This document shows, piece after piece, positions 1 to 9,868 of a stretch of DNA of 64,000 nt. Both the position numbers and the translations under genes were made by a program. Location: NCBI RefSeq assembly GCF_000013725.1, contig NC_007955.1, forward strand, positions 775,579 to 839,578, given 5' to 3'. The stretch's first letter is position 1. The number at the start of each line of letters is the position of its first letter. Origin of the DNA: Methanococcoides burtonii DSM 6242 (GTDB taxonomy: Archaea; Halobacteriota; Methanosarcinia; Methanosarcinales; Methanosarcinaceae). A model generated the notes under the pieces. It was given only the letters and a program-made list of their open reading frames with translations, made no database searches and was not told the origin of the DNA.

Positions 1-255
1 ATCGATATTGCAATAAAACTTGCAAAAAGAGCAAGTAAGAGATTTGGTGAAATGTTCTCATTACACATGAAGATCGGAGACTATTTCCTGCACTTTGATC
101 CAAACATCTCAAAAGGATACTATAACCGTGCAATTTCATCTCTGGAAAAAGTAGAACTGATACCAGATGAGATGAAAAAAGATATAGCTGAATCCATCAA
201 AGAGGACATTAGATTGTGTGATAAGATGTTTTCTGAAGATTATACATTATTCTAA
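1..255 (+). CDS. C-terminal part of an uncharacterised helical protein (truncated by window edge)
   Basis: The frame is open from the first base, so the gene starts outside the window; the visible part is about 84 codons ending in TAA. The peptide is charged and predicted helical, with a KGYYNRAISSLEKV stretch that resembles the second helix of a TPR-like repeat. It lies 18 bp before the next gene on the same strand, so the two are probably co-transcribed. The next gene ends in a similar KYYQKALLCLEDE stretch, which suggests the two may be related helical-repeat proteins; this is inference. I do not recognise a specific family. Confidence 0.5.
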   Translation: MDIAIKLAKRASKRFGEMFSLHMKIGDYFLHFDPNISKGYYNRAISSLEKVELIPDEMKKDIAESIKEDIRLCDKMFSEDYTLF

Positions 256-1114
256 CGATCAACGGTAATTGGTATGAACGATTTTAATGATGATACTAAG
301 ATAAAATTTTCAGATCTGCTTAAAAAAGACGAGACAGATACTCTGAAAATTAAAAGTATTGAAGGTAAGGAAGAAGAATACTCATTATATCTTGGTGCAA
401 TCGAAGATACAATTGCTGAATATTACAATTACCGTAACAAGAATCTGAAGGACAGAGATGTTATTGCCATATTAGTAAATATCTCAAGTGATTATAATAA
501 TACGTTCAAATATAATAATACTGAACTTGGTTTTGAGATCATCAGTAGTTTAGTAGAAGCACTTGAATATAAACCGATCACTGCCCATGAACTTACTATG
601 GTGATCGATTATCTGCTCACATCAATTGAGAACAGGTCATGGATCCCAGATAAGCAGGCATATCTAAAGTGGATTAATTATTTTGTTGGTCTTAATACAG
701 AAGCAGAAGAAGCCAGCTATGTAAAGAAGATTAAACAATATGTGAAGAGGAGGGGAATTCCTGATGGCATAGTTAAAGATCTTTTTGTCAAGATCGATGA
801 TCAGGACATGAACTACCATAAAAACTATCATGAATTTGTACATGATGATGGATGCGAGAGCGATTTTCAGAAAATATACACTCCAGAAGAAGAAGCTCGT
901 ATTGATGAATTTTCATTAAATACTGACGAAGAGAAATTTGACTACCTGATCCAAAACAGTCCTGATAATGCTGATTTTCTCGCAGCATACCTTTTTATTC
1001 TTGAAGAGAACGGAGATTCTGGAACTGCTCAGGAACTGGCGGAACAGTTCTGCAAAAAATGTGCAGACCCATTTGAGATATATGACTCTGTCGGAGACTT
1101 TATTTTAAAAATAT

Positions 1115-2810
1115 GTAACTATTCAGCCACCTTTGCGTGCTAAAATCCCCCCACCTCAATTTATTTCATCTTCTGACATGGATTTTTACGAAAAAAGTAA
1201 GTAGTAGCATTCTATTTAAGTTCACACCCAAAAAATCAATTGGTTTTGCCAAACAGGAGGTGAATGAACACGAAACGCAAAGAAATCCTAGCAGTTTATG
1301 AACAAGGTCCCGAAGCAGTTGTCACTCTTGTCACTACATTGTACGACATCATTGCTGAACAACAAAGGATCATAGAACTACAAGCTGCCAGAATAACCGA
1401 ACTCGAAGAACGAGTTAAAAAATTGGAAGAGCAACTCAAAAAAAACAGCCGAAACAGCAGTAAACCACCTTCAACTGATGTTTTTATTAATGAGAAACCA
1501 AAAACAAAAAGCAGACGAAAAAAGAGTGGAAAGAAACCAGGTGGTCAGAAAGACCATCCTGGAACTACTCTCAGAATGGTAGATGTTCCTGACGAAGTTA
1601 TAATTCACAAAGTACACAAATGTAGCAATTGTGAAAGATCGCTTGAAGATATAGAAGTTAAAGATCATGAAAAAAGGCAAGTATTTGACATACCTCCCAT
1701 TAAACTTCAAGTAACAGAACATCGTGCTGAAATCAAGTCCTGTCCTCACTGCGGTTGCAAGAACAAAGCTACTTTTTCAGAAAAGGTTAAACAACCCACG
1801 CAATATGGCTTGCGTCTTGCATCATTAGCAGTCTACTTACATGATTATCAATTACTTCCTTATGAACGCAGCTGTGAATTGCTAGCTGATGTTTGTGGAT
1901 GTGAAATAAGTCCCGCTACTTTGGCCAGGGCAGAAAAGACATGTTTTGAAAAACTTGAAGATTTCGAACAGCAGATCAAGAACTTCTTAATAGAATCTCC
2001 TGTGATAAATTGTGATGAAACTGGTATGAGGATAGAAGGAAAACGACAGTGGTTACATGTTGCTTCTACAAACAAAATGACATGTTATTATCCTCATCAA
2101 AAAAGAGGCTCTGACGCAATGAATGCGATGGGAATCTTACCAAATTTCAATGGTACAGTAGTTCATGATTTCTGGAAATCATATTACAAATATGATTGTG
2201 ATCATTCGATCTGTAATGCTCATCTATTGCGAGAATTAACAAGTGTAAGCGAGAACGATAATCAATTGTGGTCAAAAGCTATGAATATTCTACTTATTGA
2301 TGTCAAAAAGTCAGTTGACCAGATCCGAGGAATGTCTGGTTGTATGAAACCAGAGAGAATTAAAGAGTTTGAAGATTGGTACGGCCAGATTATTCATATT
2401 GGGATAGAAGAAAATCCTCAACTTCAAGCCAAATCAAAGAAGCGAGGAAGAACTAAACAAACCACAGCAAAAAATCTGCTGGATCGGTTTATTGGTTATA
2501 AAAATGATATTCTCAGGTTTATGCATGATCTAAAAGTTCCATTTGAGAATAATCTTGCAGAAAGGGATGTGAGAATGATGAAAGTACAGCAGAAGATATC
2601 GGGTACATTCCGAAGTATGCAAGGAGCATTAATTTTCTCGCGGGTAAGAAGTTACATTTCTACTGTTAAGAAGAATCAGATTCCTGTGATGGATGCAATT
2701 CGAAATGCAATTGCTGGAATGCCATTTATTCCAACAATTGTTTGAGCTTCTAATCTTTTTGTGTAAAGGTTGGTCATACAGGATTGATTATAGGTAGGCT
2801 GAATAGTTAC
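1115..2810 (+). mobile_element. IS66-type insertion sequence, complete copy
   Basis: The element is bounded by perfect 14-bp inverted ends, GTAACTATTCAGCC on the left (1115-1128) and GGCTGAATAGTTAC on the right (2797-2810). It is flanked by an 8-bp direct repeat AAAAATAT (1107-1114 and 2811-2818), the duplication length typical of the IS66 family. It is 1,696 bp and carries one transposase gene without the tnpA/tnpB accessory genes of classical IS66. A shortened second copy starts at 33427. Confidence 0.92.
1264..2745 (+). CDS. IS66-family transposase (single-ORF type)
   Basis: 493 residues. An N-terminal leucine-rich coiled coil (about residues 20-60) is followed by a basic SKPPSTD linker, a zinc-binding region with CSNCERSL and CPHCGCKN (about residues 118-165), and a DDE transposase core. 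Candidate catalytic residues are the Asp of NCDETGM (about residue 250), the Asp of VVHDFWKSY and the Glu of NNLAERDVRMMK. AGGAGGTG sits immediately before the ATG (1256-1263), which is very close for a ribosome site but supports this start. The gene is intact and could be active; it may also have supplied the transposase for the truncated copy at 33427. Confidence 0.92.
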   Translation: MNTKRKEILAVYEQGPEAVVTLVTTLYDIIAEQQRIIELQAARITELEERVKKLEEQLKKNSRNSSKPPSTDVFINEKPKTKSRRKKSGKKPGGQKDHPGTTLRMVDVPDEVIIHKVHKCSNCERSLEDIEVKDHEKRQVFDIPPIKLQVTEHRAEIKSCPHCGCKNKATFSEKVKQPTQYGLRLASLAVYLHDYQLLPYERSCELLADVCGCEISPATLARAEKTCFEKLEDFEQQIKNFLIESPVINCDETGMRIEGKRQWLHVASTNKMTCYYPHQKRGSDAMNAMGILPNFNGTVVHDFWKSYYKYDCDHSICNAHLLRELTSVSENDNQLWSKAMNILLIDVKKSVDQIRGMSGCMKPERIKEFEDWYGQIIHIGIEENPQLQAKSKKRGRTKQTTAKNLLDRFIGYKNDILRFMHDLKVPFENNLAERDVRMMKVQQKISGTFRSMQGALIFSRVRSYISTVKKNQIPVMDAIRNAIAGMPFIPTIV

Positions 2811-3024
2811 AAAAATATATCATAACATTGCCAGAAAATATTATCAGAAGGCACTCTTATGCTTAGAGGATGAAAAGGACATCGAAGAATATGCAAAATT
2901 GGTATTATCAGAATAATCAAAAAGCAATCCATCTACACAAGTTCACAGAATAATCGAAACTATTCAGAAATTCAATTCATAAAAACGGACAGTTGATTTC
3001 AATATACCCTCCGGACGCATCAAT

Positions 3025-4048
3025 ATGGTTAACGTAGAGAAAACAAACCAAACGCTTCTCAGGAAATTTGCCGAAAAGCAAGACTATGAAAAACGGAAGA
3101 TAGTCTTTTGGTATGAAAAGGATGAAACGGCAGATGAAGATAGCTTTGCTCAAATAGAAGAGGAGCTTGCAAAGCATGATATCAAAATAAAGGTACTTGC
3201 TGACAACTTTTATGAGGTCAAGAAGTTTCTGGAGGTTGAAGATACTGCTTCGAACTATTTGATCAACTCTCAGGATGAAGAAAGAGGTCCTGAGGACAAC
3301 TGGCTTCTGGATATTCAGATGTATTCCGGATGATTCGAGAACAGCAGGATATCGGATATCAAGAGTGTGCTGGAAATAGATGGGTATGATCTTGACGAAT
3401 TCCTTGAAAAGAGATACAAGTTCTTCGTCAGTAAAAAGAGGACAGACTCATTTTTGCGCTGGTATCAGGTAGACTGGGAGGAAGAAGAATTCTTGCAGGG
3501 CTTCTTGGCTGTATTTTCCAGCTCCCAGTCAGTTGATATTCGTGAGATCCTGAGAAATCTGTTAAAATCATCTCTTCAAGAGGAACATAACAAGATCTGG
3601 GCTGATATCACTAAGTTCGATCTTGAACGTGATTTATGGAATCTGATCAAACGATATTTCGGGTATGGTTCCGAAGTTCTAATACTTAAAAAGCTATTCC
3701 TGAGTTTCATTATCACTCCTAAAGAAAGGGATTACTTCCTGAACGTACAGGATATTTATGGAGTAGGAATGGCAGAAGGAGCAAATCTTGCTGCTTTCGT
3801 TGCTTTATGCTCTGGTGCTCTTGGAAAACCTGTGACAGAGCAGACAGTGATCTTGGGTACAATGACAATTGGAGGGGCAATACAGTCACTGAAAATCGGG
3901 CTGATCTATTGCAGGCGCGAAGAAGGTATTGATTCCCGCAGCAGCTACTGTGAAATTGGGAACAGTGCCACCTGAGCTTTTAAGCAAGTTCCAGCTGGCA
4001 TTTTATGACGAACCTATAGATGCTGTGCATAAGGCGTTGTTTATTTGA
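3025..4048 (+). pseudogene. Collapsed BREX remnant: PglZ N-terminus fused to BrxL C-terminus
   Basis: Residues from 3025 match the start of BREX type-A PglZ proteins, with RKIVFWYEKDE, FYEVKKFLEVED, SNYLI and ENWLLDIQMYSG. An in-frame TGA at 3331-3333 interrupts it, after which the same frame continues through ISDIKSVLEIDGYDLDEFL and a basic EKRYKFF stretch to about 3710. The frame then changes character without a stop into RDYFLNVQDIYGVG and GKPVTEQTVILGTMTIGG, as in the Lon-like C-terminal domain of BrxL. A frame shift near 3900 leads to AGAKKVLIPAAAT and ELLSKFQLAFYDEPIDAVHK in the second frame, ending at TGA 4046-4048. A large internal deletion therefore removed the PglZ phosphatase core and the BrxL AAA+ region. 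Family assignment rests on recalled motifs. Confidence 0.75.
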
Positions 4049-4143
4049 AGATTTCTTTGTTTGATCGATAAGGGTGGTGAAATTAATACAACCATCCGAT
4101 CTTCAATAAAATAAAAGATTCTCTAAACAAAATGAGGTTAATT

Positions 4144-4254
4144 ATGGTAAATTCTCATGAGCTTGAAAGCAAAATAAAAGGTTACTTATGGGGAGCAGCC
4201 TGTGGAGTCACGGACGTTGGTCTGGGCTATGAAGCAGGAAGCCACTCATTTTAA
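4144..4254 (+). other. Truncated gene start joined to an IS605-type right end
   Basis: A 36-codon frame begins MVNSHELESKIKGYLWG, then from about 4197 becomes a sequence nearly identical to that at 46052-46114 (GVTDVGLGYEAGSHSF), which is the tail of a tnpB-like gene. The first 17 residues are therefore the start of a different gene cut by the element. They look somewhat like the N-terminus of type I restriction-modification M subunits (ELES...LWGAA), which would fit its position just after the brxL remnant, but the stretch is too short to be sure. Confidence 0.35.
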
Positions 4255-4263
4255 TGGGTGGTA
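4197..4263 (+). repeat. IS200/IS605-type right-end scar
   Basis: This segment repeats 46052-46123 with few changes. Its end, GAAGCCACTCATTTTAATGG followed by GTGGTAG, forms a short hairpin (CCACTCA/TGGGTGG) like the right ends of IS605/IS1341-type elements, which in intact elements also encode the 3' part of the guide-like RNA of TnpB. No transposase remains here, so it is a solo end or the trace of a deletion. Confidence 0.6.
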
Positions 4264-4265
4264 GT

Positions 4266-4892
4266 TCACATTGAACAATGGGTTTCCTGTATCTCAGATA
4301 TATCATTGATCTTCTTCAATGCATTTTTAGATCGCAGGAAAATGGACAGCATCTCAAGTTCATCGTAAGGTATCTGCATTTCTTGCAGGGACTCTCTGGA
4401 ATAGAAATCCGAAGCCTCCATTGCATAAGACTCAAGGCTTATCTCCCATTGCAGCAGTTTTTCAACTTTTTCAGCAGCAGGAATATCTGCTATCGAGATT
4501 GTGTCCATTGCCCAGGATGATATGTCTTTAATTATCAGAAAACCTAATGGACATGGCTGTAATCCCAATGATATTCCTGAATCGTTCACTTTGAATGGGT
4601 ACATACCACAAACAGTTAATCTTTTTTCATAGATCTCACATCTGTTAGTCGGGTTCAGAAAAGAACATGGGCTGGTCATAACATAAAGGGACGGAACAAG
4701 AATATCGCTTTTAATATCCTTCGCTTTTTCAGGATGATTTTCTTTTAAAAAGTTGAACTCATCTTCGAATATATGGACTCGACCATTTCTACAACATTCT
4801 GCTTTACATGTATCGGGACATTCATAGTATTGCAGAATATTCTGTATTGCATTGTAGTGAATAGCTTTTTTTACCATCATAACAGAGTTCAA
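4266..4892 (-). CDS. YkgJ-type cysteine-cluster protein
   Basis: 208 residues from the first ATG; a second Met at residue 5 is equally possible. The cysteine pattern CPDTCKAECCRNG, then SPCSFL, NRCEIYEKR and VCGMYPF is that of the YkgJ/UPF0153 family, thought to bind a metal or Fe-S cluster; the exact function of the family is not settled. A further Cys lies in LQPCPLGF. The C-terminal third is helical without motifs. It is a single gene between the IS605 scar and an AT-rich gap. Nothing in the sequence tells the substrate. Confidence 0.75.
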   Translation of the reverse strand: MNSVMMVKKAIHYNAIQNILQYYECPDTCKAECCRNGRVHIFEDEFNFLKENHPEKAKDIKSDILVPSLYVMTSPCSFLNPTNRCEIYEKRLTVCGMYPFKVNDSGISLGLQPCPLGFLIIKDISSWAMDTISIADIPAAEKVEKLLQWEISLESYAMEASDFYSRESLQEMQIPYDELEMLSIFLRSKNALKKINDISEIQETHCSM

Positions 4893-5504
4893 AATCGTTA
4901 ATCTCCATTTTTAGAAATTATTTTGTAAATTAAAAACTAGAAGTATCTTCAATAAGGATGTAGCACATATATAGAGACTTTGCTTTATTAAAAACAGATA
5001 AAATACGTTTTTTTCGTTTATAATTATTAATAATAGCTCTATTTTTTAAAAAACAGAATAAGAAAATAAAAATAAGATTTTAAAGTCCAAATTTTACTTT
5101 TTGAAGATATAAATAGATAATTAATCAAAATAATCGATTTTAAAATATTAATTATAATTCGATATCAATTCAGAGCCATTAAGAGCTTTATTTTGTTTAT
5201 TAATAAATTAAAGATTAAATTTTTAGAAAATAAAGCTTTAATGAATCTGGATATTCTTGAAAATGAAATGAAAATAGCTATATGAATATTCGGACTTTTT
5301 CGGGTCTTAAATTGTCCTTCTTTAGTTCTTTGTCTGTTATGAACCATGGAACAAATTAGTTGGACCAATACAAGTAAGCTAATTTCATAGTTTCATTATC
5401 CATCCAATTTCCCCTTCCCCAGAGGTATGTGAGGTCCCGACAAATAAAAAAATAAAAGAAAAAAATGATGTCGATAAGGCTCATTGAACCTTATGTACAT
5501 TTTT
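4893..5504. other. AT-rich gap without a recognisable gene
   Basis: About 610 bp, very AT-rich between 4900 and 5270. A minus-strand frame at 5165-5368 is low-complexity and I do not call it a gene. The half nearest 4893 probably holds the promoter of the YkgJ-type gene. A weak inverted repeat, AAGGCTCATTGAACCTT followed by a T run (about 5476-5507), lies at the 3' end of phoU and could act in termination. Confidence 0.4.
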
Positions 5505-6155
5505 TTAATTCAGGTTGACCCTCTGGTTAGTTGCAATATAAACAACTCCCTCACAGATATTGCATGCATGGTCAGCAATGCGTTCCAGATATCTGAGAAC
5601 AAAGATAAGATCGACAGCATTCGGGATCAGGGCCGCATCCTCTATCATCAGGTTCACCAGTTTTTGCCAGGTGGAATAGAACAATCTGTCAACTTGACTA
5701 TCTTCTTCAGCAGTAGCCCTTGCAAGCTCAGCATCATTTTCAGCATAGGCTTTCATTGAATTTTCCATCATCATTTGTGTGATAGATGCAATCGTGTTAA
5801 TCTCTGCCAATGGTATGACATGTTCGCCTTCGATCTTACTGACGAGTTCTGCTATATTCACTGCAAAATCGCTCATTCTTTCAAGGTCGATGGCTATCTT
5901 GTAGGAAGCGGTTATCAAACGAAGGTCCTTTGCCATTGGTTGCTGTAAGGCCAGCAAGTGCACGGTAGCTTTCTCGACATCATATTCAAGATCATCAACA
6001 ATGGAATCCATCTCAATGACATTCTTTGCAAGTTCAAGGTCAAGATATTCCAATGCCTGTATAGAATTCACCAGCATTTTTTGGGATATATCTCCCATCT
6101 CCTGAATTTCCGACCTGAGATCCTCAAGTCGCTGACTAAATTTTACTCTGACCAT
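5505..6155 (-). CDS. phoU: Phosphate-uptake regulator PhoU
   Basis: 216 residues, the usual length for PhoU. Two three-helix repeats each carry the acidic metal-binding signature, seen as IDLERMSDFAVNI in the first half and RYLERIADHACNI in the second. PhoU restrains Pst transport and phosphate signalling in bacteria; in methanogens its partner is less clear, and no PhoR-like kinase is visible here. It is the last gene of the pst operon, four bases after pstB, so translation is probably linked. Strong call on family and position. Confidence 0.95.
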   Translation of the reverse strand: MVRVKFSQRLEDLRSEIQEMGDISQKMLVNSIQALEYLDLELAKNVIEMDSIVDDLEYDVEKATVHLLALQQPMAKDLRLITASYKIAIDLERMSDFAVNIAELVSKIEGEHVIPLAEINTIASITQMMMENSMKAYAENDAELARATAEEDSQVDRLFYSTWQKLVNLMIEDAALIPNAVDLIFVLRYLERIADHACNICEGVVYIATNQRVNLN

Positions 6156-6159
6156 GGTA

Positions 6160-6927
6160 TCAACCGAATCTTCCTGTTATGTAATCCTCGGTGCTCTTCA
6201 TCTGCGGATCTTCAAATATGTGCTTTGTCTTTCCAAACTCGATAATTTCTCCATGCAGGAAGAACGCTGTATGGTCGGAAATACGTGCTGCTTGTTGCAT
6301 ATTGTGTGTCACAATGACAATGGTGTAATCCTTTTTAAGTTCAAGAATAAGATCCTCTATCTTGGATGTGGATATGGGATCAAGAGCACTGCATGGTTCG
6401 TCGAACAGTAATATTTCAGGCTTGACTGCAAGTGTTCTTGCAATGCACAACCTTTGCTGTTGTCCGCCACTAAGCGAAAATGCCTGATCTCCAAGCCTGT
6501 CCTGTACCTCTCCCATAAGGGCAGCATCATCGAGTGCTTTGTGTACCCTTTCTTCGGTCTCTGACTTAGAACAACCATGTATCTTCGGACCATAGGCGAT
6601 ATTATCATAGATGGACATTGGGAAAGGGTTTGGTTTCTGGAAGACCATCCCGACATTTTTCCTCAGGTCAACGACATCCACATCCTTATCATAGATGTTC
6701 TCACCATCAACAAGTACTTCTCCTTCTATGCTGCATGATTTTACCAGATCGTTCATACGGTTCAGGCATCTGAGGAAAGTGGATTTTCCACAGCCTGAAG
6801 GACCTATCAAAGCAGTAACGCTTTTTTCCGGTATGTCAAGTGAAATATCTTTGAGTGCGTGTTTTTCACCATACCAGAGATTGAGATCTTTAATATTGAT
6901 ATTCGTATTAATTTCATTTTTAGACAT
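6160..6927 (-). CDS. pstB: Phosphate ABC transporter ATPase PstB
   Basis: 255 residues. Walker [10 protein letters not shown] lies at residues 42-50, the Q-loop at [11 protein letters not shown], the ABC signature at LSGGQQQRL, Walker B at [12 protein letters not shown], and the switch His in IVTHNM. The [11 protein letters not shown] stretch is typical of PstB rather than other ABC ATPases. It powers PstA/PstC at the cytoplasmic face. The gene follows pstA after 22 bp and precedes phoU. Confidence 0.97.
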   Translation of the reverse strand: MSKNEINTNINIKDLNLWYGEKHALKDISLDIPEKSVTALIGPSGCGKSTFLRCLNRMNDLVKSCSIEGEVLVDGENIYDKDVDVVDLRKNVGMVFQKPNPFPMSIYDNIAYGPKIHGCSKSETEERVHKALDDAALMGEVQDRLGDQAFSLSGGQQQRLCIARTLAVKPEILLFDEPCSALDPISTSKIEDLILELKKDYTIVIVTHNMQQAARISDHTAFFLHGEIIEFGKTKHIFEDPQMKSTEDYITGRFG

Positions 6928-6949
6928 AAGATAATCCTCGAATTCTCTT

Positions 6950-7810
6950 TTACCTGTTCAATTTGTTCCGGTAATGTCTTCTTATCACAACTGCGATGCT
7001 GTTCATCATAACAACTATCAAGAGCAGTATCAATGCTGTTCCATACTGTATCGGACGTGTTTGCGTGATACTCGTACCTGAGGTTGCCAGCACGAAAAGA
7101 TGGTATGGCAATGCCATGAACTGGGAGAATACTGAATCCGGTATCCTTGGCAGGAAGTATGCTGCTCCTGTAAGCAGTATGGGTGCTGTTTCACCTGCAA
7201 CCCTGCCGACACTCAGGATTATGCCTGTCATCATTCCGGGGATCGCTGCAGGAAGTATGACCTTTCTTGTTGTCTGCCATTTAGTGACGCCAAGGGCCAG
7301 GGAAGCTTCCCTGTATTCCTGTGGTACTGTCATCAATGCTTCCTTGCTTGCACGGATTATCACGGGTACTATTAGCAAAGCCAATGTAAGGGAGGCTGAC
7401 AGGAGCGAAGCTCCAAATCCAAAGTACTTGACGAACAATGCCAGTCCGAAAAGACCGAACACTACGGATGGTGTACCTGCAAGGTTATTGATCGCCATCT
7501 CAATTGCCCAGGAAGCACGTCCCGGAGTTGAATATTCATTAAGGTAAATTGCTGAGAGTATACCAAGGGGGATAGCAAAGGCCATTGAAAGTCCTATAAG
7601 CATCAGACTTCCCATTATAGCCGGATAAATGCCTCCCTGGGTCATTCTTTTCATCGGCATCTGGGTTATGAAATCAAGGCTGAGTGCACTGTATCCGTTG
7701 ACAGTGATGTAGATCACAATGATCGATACGAAAGCGAGTACAAGTGCCATGGAGAGCCTTAGCGTAGCAAATGCCAGCTTCTCGGATGTCTTTGGTCTTA
7801 AGAACATCAT
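6950..7810 (-). CDS. pstA: Phosphate ABC transporter permease PstA
   Basis: 286 residues with about six membrane segments. The EAA-type coupling loop is seen in [18 protein letters not shown], followed by [26 protein letters not shown], as in PstA. The ATG overlaps the stop of pstC by four bases (ATGA), so the two permeases are translationally coupled. Together with PstC it forms the membrane channel for phosphate. Confidence 0.95.
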   Translation of the reverse strand: MMFLRPKTSEKLAFATLRLSMALVLAFVSIIVIYITVNGYSALSLDFITQMPMKRMTQGGIYPAIMGSLMLIGLSMAFAIPLGILSAIYLNEYSTPGRASWAIEMAINNLAGTPSVVFGLFGLALFVKYFGFGASLLSASLTLALLIVPVIIRASKEALMTVPQEYREASLALGVTKWQTTRKVILPAAIPGMMTGIILSVGRVAGETAPILLTGAAYFLPRIPDSVFSQFMALPYHLFVLATSGTSITQTRPIQYGTALILLLIVVMMNSIAVVIRRHYRNKLNR

Positions 7811-8700
7811 ACTCCCTCCTGAAGTCTGTATTTCTTCTTTACGCTGTCAGCGATAAGATTGATGATGAATGTTATTAGGAAAAGTACTGCGCCTACTGCG
7901 AACAGGGCATGGAAATGTTCACTTCCCTGTGGAACTTCTCCCATTTCAAGGGCAATGGTCGCGGTCATGGTCCTTACCGGATCAAAAAGACCTTCGGGAA
8001 TTCCGGGTATGATCGCAGTATTTCCTGTGACCATCATGACGGTCATGGTCTCACCGATAGCTCTTCCGATACCAAGCATAACGGCTGCAGATATTCCTGA
8101 TAGTGCTGCCGGTAATACTACCCTGTATATGGTCTGCCATTTGGTACTTCCAAGGGCAAGGGAACCTTCCTTGAGTGCAGTGGGAACTGAATTAATGGCA
8201 TCCTCTGACACTGATATAATTGTAGGCAATGCCATCATTCCAAGCATGATAGAACCTGCCAGTGCGGTCTGTCCCGTGGGAAGATCTAACAGGTCCTGTA
8301 ATAATGGAACTACTACGATAAGTCCGAAAAAACCATAAACAACAGAAGGTATGCCTGCGAGGATCTCAACAAATGGTTTGATCAATTGTGCTATTTTGGG
8401 GTCTGCAAGTTCTGATATATAGATAGCAGAAGCAATTCCAAGAGGCACTGAAAGGACAATGGCGCCAGCTGTTACGATCAATGATCCTGTCAACAGAGGC
8501 AACAATCCGAATTTTGCCGGTGATGATGATGGATACCAGGAAGTTTCGGTTAAGAACGAAATGATGGAATAATCACCGAACAAAAGATATCCTTCTCTAA
8601 AAAGGAAAAAACAAAGAAGGAATAGGGCTACAACTGTAATTCCACTTACCATTAAGAGCGTGGATTCAATTGCTTTTTCCTTCTTTTTTCTATGCATCAT
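7807..8700 (-). CDS. pstC: Phosphate ABC transporter permease PstC
   Basis: 297 residues with an N-terminal membrane helix and about six in total. The coupling loop NSVPTALKEGSLALGSTKWQ and the downstream GIGRAIGETMTVMMVTGN are characteristic of PstC. It lies 35 bp after pstS and overlaps pstA. Role: one half of the phosphate channel. Confidence 0.95.
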   Translation of the reverse strand: MMHRKKKEKAIESTLLMVSGITVVALFLLCFFLFREGYLLFGDYSIISFLTETSWYPSSSPAKFGLLPLLTGSLIVTAGAIVLSVPLGIASAIYISELADPKIAQLIKPFVEILAGIPSVVYGFFGLIVVVPLLQDLLDLPTGQTALAGSIMLGMMALPTIISVSEDAINSVPTALKEGSLALGSTKWQTIYRVVLPAALSGISAAVMLGIGRAIGETMTVMMVTGNTAIIPGIPEGLFDPVRTMTATIALEMGEVPQGSEHFHALFAVGAVLFLITFIINLIADSVKKKYRLQEGV

Positions 8701-8735
8701 GATCTATCCCTGATCCTTAGAGGGTATTAAAAAAG

Positions 8736-9593
8736 TTAAGCAGGGAAGTACCCTACTTCAAAGATAGTTTCTTCTCCGGTCTCGCTGGAGATGAACTCAA
8801 TGAACTCAAGTGCAAGGCCTGTTGGTTCACCGTTGGTGTAGAAGTAAAGTGGTCTTGCAAGCGGGTACGTACCTGCGAGAATGTTCTCGGAGGTTGGTTC
8901 CTCAGCACCGCTGCCATTGTCCACTGCAAGTGCTTTTGTAGTACCATCAAGGTAAGCAACACCGACATAACCGATAGCGTTCTGGTTCTGTGATACGGTC
9001 TGGATGATCGCTCCGGTTGATGGAGTGATAAGTGCATCAGCCCTGTATTCGTTGCCTTCCAGTACTTCATCTTTGAAGTATTCGTAAGTACCGGAACTGC
9101 TGTCGCGTGAAAGGACTACTATTTCACGGTCTTCGCCACCGACCTCATTCCAGTTGGATACGTCTCCCACATAGATCGCTTTGATCTGCTCGAATGTCAT
9201 TTCAGATACTGGGTTTTCCGGGTTCACTACAACAGAGATACCATCCCATGCAATTGTCTGCTCAACAGGATCGATGCCATTTGCCTGTGCATTCTCGATC
9301 TCTGATCCTTTCATTTCTCTTGATGTCATTGCGATGTCTATCTCGCCATCAATGAGTGCTGCGATTCCTACACCGGACCCTCCTCCGATGATGGATACAC
9401 TCGTGTCAGGGTATTCCATCATGAATACTTCAGCTTCAGCCTGTGCAAGTGGAAGAACTGTATCTGATCCCTTGATCATAATCGACTGCATTTCTGCTTC
9501 ACTACCGTCATTACCAACACAACCTGCTCCGAAAAGAGCAAGTGAAGTGACCAGCAAGAGCGTGATAATATATGAGATTGATTTTTTGGACAT
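8736..9593 (-). CDS. pstS: Phosphate-binding lipoprotein PstS
   Basis: 285 residues. A signal peptide ends in a lipobox, LFGAGC, with Cys25 the expected lipidated residue, so the mature protein is anchored outside the membrane. Phosphate-contact motifs include KGSDTVLPLAQAEAE near the N-terminus and LSRDSSSGTYEYF in the middle. It is the first gene of the operon and would deliver phosphate to PstC/PstA. The 225-bp upstream region contains several TATA-like stretches. Confidence 0.95.
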   Translation of the reverse strand: MSKKSISYIITLLLVTSLALFGAGCVGNDGSEAEMQSIMIKGSDTVLPLAQAEAEVFMMEYPDTSVSIIGGGSGVGIAALIDGEIDIAMTSREMKGSEIENAQANGIDPVEQTIAWDGISVVVNPENPVSEMTFEQIKAIYVGDVSNWNEVGGEDREIVVLSRDSSSGTYEYFKDEVLEGNEYRADALITPSTGAIIQTVSQNQNAIGYVGVAYLDGTTKALAVDNGSGAEEPTSENILAGTYPLARPLYFYTNGEPTGLALEFIEFISSETGEETIFEVGYFPA

Positions 9594-9659
9594 TTTAAAC
9601 CTTCTTGAACCTATCCTTTTTGCCTGGTGGACCAGTCCTATAAAGGTGCAAGTGAGTTG

Positions 9660-9760
9660 AAATGCATATATAGTCTCTCAGTATATTATATAGTGAAGTA
9701 CATATAGCATTATAGAATCAATAGTCCTATATATTCTATATATTTTCACTCATGATGTGT
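9660..9760 (-). promoter_or_regulatory. Probable promoter region of the pst operon
   Basis: This stretch contains a run of TATA-like motifs (TATATAG, TATATAGTG, CATATAG, CTATATATTCTATATAT) between pstS and the divergent small zinc-finger gene. Their repetition at roughly 20-bp spacing is unusual for a single TATA box and could include binding sites for a phosphate-responsive regulator. Which motif is used cannot be told from sequence. Confidence 0.4.
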
Positions 9761-9868
9761 TAATTAAATGACATTGTGAAATAAATAAATGAGAAGAGTT
9801 AAGTATAGAAAGTCATACCAATGTCTGAAGAACAAAAGATGTTCTTTATTTTAGAGGAAGTGAAAATT

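Larger units (their letters stand above)
274..2916 (+). pseudogene. Uncharacterised helical protein gene split by an IS66-type element
   Basis: Codons run from ATG at 274 to 1114, where the frame enters an insertion sequence and stops artificially at 1143. Removing 1115-2810 and one copy of the 8-bp duplication joins base 1114 to 2819 and restores one open frame ending in TAA at 2914-2916, giving a protein of about 312 residues with a C-terminus rich in helices (IARKYYQKALLCLEDE). The N-terminal half is acidic and helical; no known domain is recognised. The TPR-like tail resembles the preceding partial gene. The reading frame shows no other damage, so the insertion looks recent relative to the decay seen just downstream. 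Function unknown. Confidence 0.7.

Noticed and set aside
5165-5368. Minus-strand frame of 67 codons in the gap before phoU
   Set aside because: AT-rich, low-complexity translation with no ribosome site or family features.
9821-9868. Longer start for the small zinc-finger gene
   Set aside because: No ribosome site; the purine-rich GAGGAAGTG supports the ATG at 9869.
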